This document shows positions 55,383-64,000 of a DNA stretch of 64,000 nucleotides, piece after piece. Made by a program: the position numbers and the translations under genes. Below the pieces are notes generated by a model that saw only the letters and a program-made list of their open reading frames with translations, was not told the origin of the DNA and ran no database searches. Every line of letters begins with the position of its first letter. Position 1 is the first letter of the stretch. This DNA comes from Taxillus chinensis (Eukaryota > Streptophyta > Magnoliopsida > Santalales > Loranthaceae), in the NCBI GenBank assembly GCA_023512835.1, contig CM042091.1:24197506-24261505 (forward strand). Reading direction: 5' to 3'.

Positions 55383-56705
55383 TGTTGGATCAAACCTAGA
55401 ATTTGGATGATGCGGATCAAACCCTATGTAATTTGATTTAAGATGTTTCATGTTTATTCTAAGTTTGTGCAAAAGATAAAACTTTAATCCGGACCTTCTC
55501 CTGAAAGAGCAAAGCAAAGGACAGGATATATAATCCCGATCCGAATTATCATGAGTGTCGTCAAACATTTGGTAAATAACCAATTCTTCATCTGGAGTAA
55601 GGACCCTTCGTACGGACTAATCACTTGACAAAACGACTAAGGAATCCGCGCTGTTATTGGTGATTGGACTAAGTCAATTTATGCGGAATGAGAATCTTAG
55701 TCTACAACTCGTACGGAGTAAGAGAGATTTATTGTGGAGAAAGAATTAAGTCTTTCACTCCAGCTGTCTATGGAAAAGAAGATACGGACTAAGGAATCCG
55801 AGTCTTTCATTCGAGCGGAGTAAGAAATGACTGATGCGGACTAAGGACAACTGATGCAGAATAATGAATCTGAACCATTACTCAAGTGGAGTAAGGAACT
55901 CATGCGAAGTAAGGAACTCATGCGGAGTAAGAAAGCGCTGATACGGAATAAGGATTCTGCATATCTACCTCATGCGAAGTAAGGAAGCGCTGACACGGAA
56001 TAAGGATTTCAGGACTTCATGTACACGGAGTAAGCAATAACTGACACGGAGTAAGGATCCGAGCCTCGTTGATACGGAGTAAGGAAATTTACTATGGACT
56101 AAGAGGACACTGCTTCATCTTTGCCAAACCGCATTTAATGTTCAGCTCGCTGTATCCCGATGTAAGACAAACTCATTGAAAATCTAAACTGTCCTACACG
56201 TGGAACACTCGGAGATGTGGATGCAGTCCCAAATGCAATTGGAATCAAGCGAAGTAATTCAATTCTCTTATGCTTCCAATATTTCGAGCTCCACATCCGT
56301 AGCAGTTATAACAGAAGCATTTTCCAAGAAGAACTTAATGATTACACAGTGCTCAAAAAATACAGTTCCAAGTTAGATTCCTAGGATGTCTATATATATC
56401 TGTAATGTGGTACATTAAAAAAAGAGGAGTGTACATACAAAGGAAGAATAGATGCGCGCATGTACGAGAGCTCATAGAGATTATTTACGCCAGTGTGTGT
56501 CACTGTAAAACTGAGTGTTCTAATCAGCTATAATTACTTGCTTATTTTGTTATAATTATCATCAGATAATAAAGCAAAATACTTCCACTATCTGGTTATC
56601 TTCCGCACTGACTTTACATCTTTTAACCAGATTGTGCTGTAGCTGTTTGAAGAAAGAGTTTCGATAAGAGCCTATTGACCCCCTTTAGGCTCCTAGGGAC
56701 CAACA
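55383..56705 (+). repeat. LTR shared by Sireviruses D (3') and E (5')
   Basis: TGTTGGATCAAAC to GGGACCAACA, 1323 bp. A purine tract lies on its left and a primer site on its right, so it is at once the 3' LTR of D and the 5' LTR of E. Contains the CGGAGTAAGG array (about 55610-56100) and a TATA-like TATATATAT at 56391. Clearly diverged from the A and B LTRs. Confidence 0.92.
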
Positions 56706-56766
56706 AGTGGTATCAGAGCTAGTTTTATTTGTTCTAAGTAGTGATCCCACTCTTTCTCTCTTATCA

Positions 56767-58552
56767 ATGGCCGAAGAAAGGAGTATGCTATTCAACACTC
56801 ACCTTAACTCTGGAGGTGCACAAGAGCCCCTTCCAAATCGTAGCAGCAGTGAAAATGTCGATCCACCTCAACCTGCTGTTGCTGTTGCTTCACAACCATG
56901 GAGGTCTGGCTTCACTCTGACAAAGCCACCCAAATTCACACCTGAGCTTTTCTCCCAGTGGAAAGCTCGCATGAGAATGTTCATGGTTTGCCATGATAAT
57001 CTCTTGTGGCCATGTCTTCATCAGGAGATACCCACTCCGATGACAATCGGAGAACATGGAGTTAGAAGACCAAAGACTGATGCCGAACTCACCAATGATG
57101 AAAGAGCCTGGTAGTGTGCTAACGAAAAGGCTCTAGCATATGTTACATCGTCTTTGGATTCTGAGGCTTTCATGGACGTCCAAGGCTACACGATAGTGAA
57201 AGCTGTCTGGGATAAACTGACAATCCTCTATGAGGGAAGTCAGTCCTAAATGCAGAACGTTATCTGTACTCTCAAATAGAACTTTGAGAGTTTTAATCAT
57301 AAACCGGGCGAATCACTCGAGAGCATCTATCGTAGATTCAGCAAGCTCATCCTGGAGCTGAAAACTATTAATGAGCATTATTCTCAATCTCGGATCAATG
57401 ACAAGTTCTTTCGCTCCTTGCCGGATCGCTACTACTCCAAACAACTCCAGATGCAATCCGACAAGAACTGGCAGTATGTTCCCCTTGAAGAACTTTACGG
57501 AGTGCTACACACTCATGAGGTCAGGTTTAAATACTCTGACCGAGATGAGAAAATAGCTCAGAGAGAAAAGGGGGTAGCTCTCAAAGCTACGGAATGTCTC
57601 AGCATACTGAGGAATAATGATACGGACGAGTCCAAGAATTCTGACTCTGACGAGGAAGAGGAAATAGCTCTCCTTGTCAAATCCTTTGAGCGATTCCTAC
57701 GGAAAAGCAGAAAAGGATTCAGAAGAGGCTCCTCATCATCTTTGCAAAGGAAGGAGCGATCGGAGTCCAGTTCCCAGGAATGCTACAACTGTGGAAAACC
57801 GGTCACTGGGCCAAGGATTGCAAATCCAAATCTAAAGTGGCCGAGAAAAGTGACAAGGTTACTCCTCGCCGCTCCACCTCAGACAACAGCAAGAACAAGA
57901 GGAAGGCGTTCGTCACAAAATACCTTAGTGGCTCAGAAGAAGAGGAGGAATCCTCGGATGATGAGCCAACTCCTAAACCGAACCTTTGCCTCATGGCAAA
58001 TACTGAGGTACCTTCAATCTCTGAGCTCATGAGTAAATTAGAATCTCTTATTACTGAACGTAATCATGAAAAGAATGAGAGACTAATAATTACTCAAATG
58101 TACAAAGATATGGAAAGTCAGAACAAACGTCTTGAATTTACTATTACTAGACTTGAAAAGGACATAGCTGACTTCAGAGGAAAAGAGGCTTGGTATCATG
58201 ATCTAAGAGCTTAAAATCATTTGCTAAATACCAACCTATCAGGCTTAAAAATTATTGTGAAAAGACTCGAGAATGAACTGGAACAGGAAAAGGAAATAAA
58301 TCGTAAATGGCTAAAATCTGGGGAAATAGCCTCTACATTTAGGACTGATCCGGATAACATCCGAGTCAAACCTGGCCTAGGTTCCAAACCATCAACCTCC
58401 AAACAGACTACTGAGTGTCCTTCGAATTTTATTCCAAAATCAACCAACCTTTATCCTGTTAGTACATCTAAACTGTTGGATGGTTTCATTTTAGGTGGCA
58501 CTATAGTTTATGATTATCATATGAATGTTGGAGTTTATCATAAGGCTTTGTA
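56767..58552 (+). pseudogene. gag: gag, Sirevirus E
   Basis: Starts ATG 56767 (MAEERSMLFN), with the complete N-terminal region lacking in B. Stops at 57112 (TAG for CAG after DERAW), near 57247 and near 57278. The 57418-58032 frame includes FRSLPDRYYSKQLQ and an acidic/Ser stretch. A one-base change splits the CCHC knuckle (57781-57822, CYNCGK then GHWAKDC). The coiled-coil part is in the 57780-58214 frame, closed by TAA, and continues at 58221 to GGTIVYDY. The second CCHC region is mostly absent after 58530. Confidence 0.85.
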
Positions 58553-60882
58553 ATCAAGTTCGTATTAATAAAAATCGGTCATCAAAAAGGATTCTTCAAT
58601 AAAAACAAAATCCAAATCTCAAAGGAGTGTCTCTCCCAAGAAAACCCAAATAACATGAAGGCTCAGTCACAAAGTAATGTCAACTTGAAAGTAAAAGCTC
58701 CTAACATTATGAAATCAAAACGTGGACTCTTCATTAGTTCTCCTAACACTCGAAACAAGTTTGGGAACCAAAAGTGTAAGGGGGGGGGGGGGGGGGGGGG
58801 GGGGGGGGGCTGGGGGAGGGGGTGGGGGGGGGGTTTCGGGGGCCCCCTGGATATCCCTTGACTTGAACTCAAAGATCAATCAAAGCAAGTGGATTCTTGA
58901 TAGGGGATGCTCCGGATATATGAGGTGTGAGTTTAAAACAAACGAGGTCCATCCGTATCATATGGTGACAACGGAAAGGAAGAGGCTAGGTAGGCCTTTA
59001 ACCGACGGAGGTATTAATTACTAAGGTTGCACTAGTCAACGTTAAAGCATCGTCGACCCAAACGCAATGGACTAGGCCAAAGGACCTGTAACAGATAGTT
59101 GGCAGTACAAGTGTTGACATTTAAATTTTAAGACCTATAAAATCTAAGAGACCAGTATCCCTAAACACAATACTCCAGACACTCTGTCGAGAATGTCAAC
59201 TTCGCACCATTTTTAAGTGTCGTTAATTCCATCTCTACAACTCATATGAACCTCTACGGTCCCATTACGTTCACTATGAATGTACCTGGAGGTTATCGAT
59301 AATTTCACCAGGGCTTTGTAATCAAGTTCGTATTAATAAAAATCAGTTCATCAAAAAGGATTCTTCAATAAAAACAAAATCCTCTCAGTCTATGGGATGA
59401 AGTTATGTCCACTGCCTGCTATGTTTAGAAAAGAACTTTAATAAAAAAATTTACCATGAAAACACCTTATGAGATGTGGACAGGATGAAAGCCCTCGATT
59501 TCACATTTCAGAGCTTTAGGGTGTACTTGCTATATATTGAACAACGGCAAAGAACCCCGGAATAAATTTGAACCAAAATCTGATGATGAGATCTTTGTCG
59601 GGTACTCACTACATAGCAAGGCTTATCGAGTCTTCAATAGAAAGCTTCTTAAAGTTGAAGAATCTATCCATGTGACCTTTGATGAAGCTAACCTGGATTG
59701 GTCAAAAGTTGGTCCTTCAAGTTCAAATGTGCAGGATCAGGATGACAACATTGACTATTCAAAGTTTATGAATGTTCTTGTTACACATACTGACCAACCA
59801 CGTGGCACAAGTGAAGCATAAAGAAATGATATGGATGATGCTACGGATGAATCAGACTGTGGACTTCCATTCAACTCTAGACATACTCTTACGGATATAC
59901 AAAATTCCGGAGTACCTTCAAGTCCCTCCAGACCAGTTAACACTGAAAGCAACAGTGTCAAAGAACCACCTAGTTCTTCCGAACCTGCTAATACATAAAC
60001 ATCTGGTCCGGAAGAAGCTCAACCAGCGAATGTACCTAAACCACCTAATCTGGTAGAGCTTTAAATTACTCAAGATCAACCATCACATGCACGAAATTGC
60101 GGGATTGGAACTCATTAGTCATGGTGAGGGTGGGGTCCTTTCTCGTGTAAGAACAAGAGCAGCCACCTCCAACATTTGTCTTTACTTAGTTTTCTATCCC
60201 AATTTTTTTTTTTTTATAGAACCAAAGGTGGATAAAACCACCCTTTAGAACAAAGATGATTGGAATAGATCCTACTCTTCGTGTAAGAACAAGAGCAGCC
60301 ACCTCCAACATTTGTCTTTACATCAAAATGTTTTTGGCGTATGCTATATATGAAACCATAGCTTATCAAATGACGTAAAAGTGACTTAATTAAGAAATTT
60401 AAAGGTATGGAAATCTGGTTCATCTGCCTCAAGGTGGAATCTACTTCAATACGAAAGCCTGTATGGTTTGAAGCAAGTTCAAGACTTGTATGACACATTG
60501 TCGAATTCACTGCTCACAACTTCCAAAAAGGGAAGATAAACACCACTTTATTCGACGAAAAGAGAAAGGTCATACTGATGGATATATGTGGATGATATCT
60601 TTTCGGATCATCAAATCGAGCTTTGTGAAGTTGCAGTAGGGGGGCAGGATTAGTTTGAGATGATAGGAGACTTCCTACTTCCTTGGAATAGAGTCAAACA
60701 ATTGAAGGAAGGGATCTTATCAACCAAGCTAAGTACACACGTACTTAATTAAGTAGTTTGGCATGAAGGTTCATCTCCGTCAAGACTCAATGCCGCCGTG
60801 CCAAGTTAGACCGCGATGTTGATGGAAAATCGGTGATTGAATACAAAGGGATGATGTTTTTTTTTTTTTTTTTTTTTCAGTT

Positions 60883-60916
<34 letters not shown>

Positions 60917-60940
60917 GGAGTTTTTGGGCGAATCCCAAAG
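58553..60940 (+). pseudogene. pol: Scrambled PR-IN-RT region, Sirevirus E
   Basis: Pieces of protease (WILDRGCSG near 58890, with DRG for DSG), integrase and RT in rough order, but with many short deletions, a 30-base G run (58780-58809), poly-T runs (60196-60207, 60856-60877, 60888-60915) and repeated blocks. 59312-59381 repeats 58544-58613, and 60144-60184 recurs at 60279-60319. Short gag segments are interleaved with integrase segments at 59130-59400. One good open piece is 59537-59821 (EIFVGYSLHSKAYRV). This pattern looks more like a poor consensus than natural decay. Confidence 0.7.
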
Positions 60941-61504
60941 AGTCACATATACTTCATGTCAAACGGATATTAAGGTATCTCAAAGGGACTGTGAATTTGG
61001 GACTCTGGTACCCAAAGGAGTCCAACATCACCTTATCCGGATATTCTGATGCTGATTTTGCTGGGTGTCGCATCGACAGGAAAAGCACAAGTGGTATGTG
61101 TCAGTTTCTTGGAAATAGATTAATTTCATGGTTCAGTATGAAGCAGAATTCCGTATCAACCTCTACTGCTGAGGGGGAATATATACCTGCTGGGAGTTGC
61201 TGTGCACAGCTACTCTGGATGCAAAGTCAAACTTACTGACTATGGTTTTGACATGACATCTATTCCACTCTACTGCGACAACACCAGTGCAATTGCCATC
61301 AGCAACAATCCTGTCATGCACCCAAAGACCAAGCACATTGAGGTTAGGTATCACGTCATTCGCGATCATGTTCTCAAAAAGTATATATCTCTTGAACATG
61401 TTGTTACTGAAGATCAACTGGCAGACATACTTACAAAGCCCCTACCTGATGCAAGATTCTCTGAACTACTCTTCCGATTAGGTATGATTAACTTTTCTGC
61501 ATAG
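60941..61504 (+). pseudogene. pol: RNase H, Sirevirus E
   Basis: After the scrambled region the sequence is again clean and nearly identical to D: YSDADFAGC, STAEGEYI (Ala to Gly), CDNTSAIAISNN, LADILTKPL and the FSA ending with TAG 61502-61504. One extra base near 61228 shifts the frame between 61239 and 61202. Confidence 0.85.
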
Positions 61505-61667
61505 TTTCACATTTAAATTACCCACCAGTATATTTTCTTTCAGAACTTGCATTGTGCTTTTATGGAAAGTAGAAGACACATACTGAACTTTATGTTGGTC
61601 AAACTTACTGCTTAACGTGTCTTATGCGTCTGATAAATATCAAATTTCATCGTGGGAGGATGCTTGC
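61505..61667 (+). other. Start of noncoding region after pol, Sirevirus E
   Basis: Nearly identical to 36959-37121 of D up to the insertion point of the solo LTR. The last five bases CTTGC (61663-61667) are the left target duplication. Confidence 0.85.
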
Positions 61668-62226
61668 TGTAATGACCCGTGTTTTGGGAAGAACAAGTTG
61701 GAACGAAGATGAACAATACCCTGGGCGAATGCTTGGGTTGAAAGGTGGAAGACTCGAAGATTTGGGTCGTAGGGTCGAAGAACAAGGGTTGAAGTTCGAA
61801 GGTTTGAGGGTCGAAGGTTTAATCTTCGAGACAGATCTTCGAGGCCGCGTTTCCAGCGAGCCTTCGAGGGAGTGTTTCTACGAGTCTTCGAGGCTTGGTT
61901 GTTAGAGAGTGCAATGAGCTTAAGTGGGAGCGTGTAGAGGCTGTGTGTGATAATGACCATGTTCGAATTGTGGGTATTTTGTCCTGTGTGGAAGCGGAGT
62001 GGTTAGTTCATGTTTCATTTATCAAAACTACATCATTTTGATGGTGTGTTTCATTTATCAAAACTACATCGTTTTGATGGTGGGATTTCATTTATCAAAA
62101 CTACGTCGTTTTGATGGTGGGATTTCATTTATCAAAACTACGTTGTTTTGATTAGTGAGGTCTATATAAGGAGGAGCTCTCTTTGTTTTAGGTTTAGGGT
62201 TTTCGTTGTCAACTGCCGTAGCCATC

Positions 62227-62265
<39 letters not shown>

Positions 62266-62419
62266 AGAGAGAGTTCTTGAGCGCTGCTGCTAGGGTGACT
62301 CGCATGGGTGGACGGCATCTAGGGTGGGAGCGTGAAGGATCCTTGAGGTAGGGGTTCTATTCCTCCTTGAACCTATCCCAGGGTTTTGGCCTTGTGATAG
62401 GTAGTCTGTTGTATATTCT

Positions 62420-62454
<35 letters not shown>

Positions 62455-63382
62455 ATATGTAAATCCATATAGGTGTGATCTCCTATATGGATGTTGGCCT
62501 TCAATGGCGTATTTTGCTTGGATATTTGTATATATGCTCATGAGGCTGGGGATTATGCATGCTAAGTGTTTGTTTTTATGTCTGTGTGACTAAATTTGAG
62601 AGCCTGTGAATATGTGCACGCTATGTGTTCGATGTTATACCTATGAGACTATGCAAATCATGTGTTTGATGTTATGCCTGTGTGGCTTTGTGTGTTGTGT
62701 GTTTGTTGGAACCCGGTGGCTGTGGAAGCCTGGGACTGTTTATGTTAGCCTATGTGGCTATGGAAATGTTGGCCTGCGTGGTGCCTGAGAGGCTGTGGAA
62801 ATGTTTGGAATTGTCAATATGTTGGCATGTGTGGCGCCTGAGAGGCTGTGGTAATGTTTGTAACTATGGAAATGTTGGCCTGTGTGGTGCCTGAGAGGCT
62901 GTGGATATGTGAGCCTGTGTGGCTGTGGCAATGGTAGTACCTGTTCTATGACTTGTGGATTGATACTTAACTGTGGAATATAACCTACCCGTTCTCATGT
63001 AGATGCTAGGAACATGGGATGGGTTGGGGAGACATGATCCCTACTGAGCTGTGGTTGCTCACCCCTCCTACTGTGATGTGTTTTCTTTCAGGAACCTACA
63101 TGCGTTAGGTGGAAACACCAAGGTGGAAGACGGTTCTATTTTGTAGCTTGTTTAATGTTATTTGTAGTATATGATTTTTGTGAGACCTTATAACCCCGAT
63201 GGGGAGATATTGTAAAGGATTTTATTGTAATAAAGATTTGTTTGGTTTGTGAATGTTACATGTATCTTAATTTTTTAAATGGTGTCTTGTGTGGGAATGT
63301 TGTACCCTACCCCTTTATCCTCCTTGTGGGTAAAGGGGAGTCACGAACCGGTTTCCTCGGATTGGAAATCCGGGGCGTGACA
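61668..63382 (+). repeat. Solo Tekay G2 LTR in Sirevirus E
   Basis: TGTAATGACCCG to GGGGCGTGACA (1715 bp). Target duplication CTTGC (61663-61667) and TTTGC (63383-63387), one mismatch. Nearly identical to the 37122 LTR and at the same base of the host element. Contains four ACGT palindromes (62021, 62057, 62094, 62131), TATATAAGG at 62163-62171 and an AG tract (62229-62273). Confidence 0.92.
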
Positions 63383-64000
63383 TTTGCGTTTCCCGACTGA
63401 AGTCGTTTAAGCCAACATGATTAAAACTTATATGAATAACCTTTTTAGGATTTCGTGATCTCAATTCTCACTCTCCACCGCATGACAAATGCCGGTTCAT
63501 ATAGATTGCTCTATTAACGTGTACAGTTGACGAAATGAAATGGGTTAGCTCGGAATGCCTGGTGGATGTACATACAGTCGCAGTCTGATTAGCTTCTGAA
63601 GTGTAGTTTCCTAAAAGGGTAGACAACGCTAACCTTCTCTAAGCAGGAAATGTCAACCGAGAGGATCGCATGATCTATGGGGGAGAAAATGCTTTATCCA
63701 AGTAATACCCCTCGTATATGTCTCATGACCACCTTCCTGGCTGTCTATCTGAGGGGGAGTCTTTCACTGAGAGGACCGCATGATCTAAGGGGGAGAAAAA
63801 GCTTCATTTATTACCTCTGTAATGACCCCTTTTATGTCTCGGATGCTCTTTCCTCTAAACTTTCACTTCCGGATCTGACTGGACATGCATTGTTGAATCA
63901 GAATTGTGGCATGTTTGGATGTTTTTCTTTCCTTAACTGTACATTTTAATCGGACAATCATCTGCTTGCTTTTGACATGTGTTCATATCCCCAGTTTCAC
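63383..64000 (+). other. Noncoding region of Sirevirus E to window end
   Basis: Matches 38858-39480 of D, with purine motifs CTATGGGGGAG (63676) and GAGGGGGAG (63751) and AAGGGGGAG (63787). No gene. The 3' ORF would follow outside the window. Confidence 0.8.

Larger units (their letters stand above)
33196..56705 (+). mobile_element. Sirevirus D, 5' truncated, interrupted by solo LTR and element B
   Basis: Internal region starting in the 3' part of gag, then PR, IN, RT, RNase H, noncoding region with solo LTR 37122-38857, and a 3' ORF split by element B (41686-54068), followed by purine tract and LTR 55383-56705. Its own 5' LTR, primer site and most of gag are gone. The shared LTR at 55383 also serves as 5' LTR of element E. 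Confidence 0.85.
56706..64000 (+). mobile_element. Sirevirus E (runs off the window)
   Basis: Primer site TGGTATCAGAGC (56708-56719), gag, a scrambled pol, RNase H, noncoding region with solo LTR 61668-63382, then the start of the region before a 3' ORF, which lies outside the window. Same subfamily as D and carrying the same nested solo LTR. The stretch 58553-60940 is of doubtful sequence quality. Confidence 0.85.

Noticed and set aside
58655..58861. Gly-rich or Pro-rich protein over the G run
   Set aside because: Translation of a 30-base G homopolymer and flanking G-rich noise that replaces pol sequence.
1..64000. Host protein-coding genes, tRNA or rRNA genes
   Set aside because: Every stretch can be assigned to an element, an LTR or an element's noncoding tail; no additional gene signal remained.

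Overview
The window is plant nuclear DNA made entirely of nested, mostly dead LTR retrotransposons. I find no host gene, tRNA, rRNA or CRISPR array. The element types place it in an angiosperm, probably one with a large, repeat-rich genome: Ty3/gypsy chromoviruses of the Tekay (Del) type, with a GPY/F module and C-terminal chromodomain, and Ty1/copia Sireviruses, with a tRNA-iMet primer site, long gag, purine-tract hairpins after pol and an extra 3' ORF. I cannot name the species. The layout is typical of gene-poor heterochromatin.

Left third (1-24547), Tekay elements. A host element ('element 2': leader 12972, gag 13285, PR-RT-RH-IN 17202-20653, 3' LTR 22870-24547) carries three secondary insertions. 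A second family (G1) sits in its leader as a degenerate tandem, LTR(1-1044)-INT-LTR(6502-8727)-partial INT-LTR(10682-12971). A 2.6-kb internally deleted minus-strand Tekay remnant (14597-17196, TSD GTTTG) interrupts gag/PR. A solo LTR (20777-22718, TSD TGTGA) lies in the 3' tail.

Right two thirds (24548-64000), Sireviruses. Element A (24548-33195) has lost its 5' end and is fused to the truncated Tekay LTR. Elements D and E share one LTR (55383-56705) as LTR-INT-LTR-INT, and both carry the same solo Tekay LTR at the same base (37122-38857 and 61668-63382), so they arose by tandem duplication. Element B (41686-54068, minus strand, TSD CTGAT) is nearly full length and is nested in the 3' ORF of D.

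The most interesting content is the Sirevirus 3' ORF (28879-31506; 40407-41685 plus 54069-55142; 42728-45331 minus). It has an N-terminal domain resembling plant 'putative transposon protein' domains, a Pro/Ser/Ala-rich middle, and a C-terminal Ulp1-like cysteine peptidase domain. That domain keeps the His, Asp, Gln and Cys positions, with His-Asp and Gln-Cys spacings as in yeast Ulp1.

A warning for every reading frame here: paired copies differ repeatedly by CAG->CG, CGG or CGAG (and CTG->CG). One case lies inside a primer site whose true sequence is fixed by the tRNA. This looks like a sequencing artefact at methylated CWG sites, so many frameshifts may not be real.
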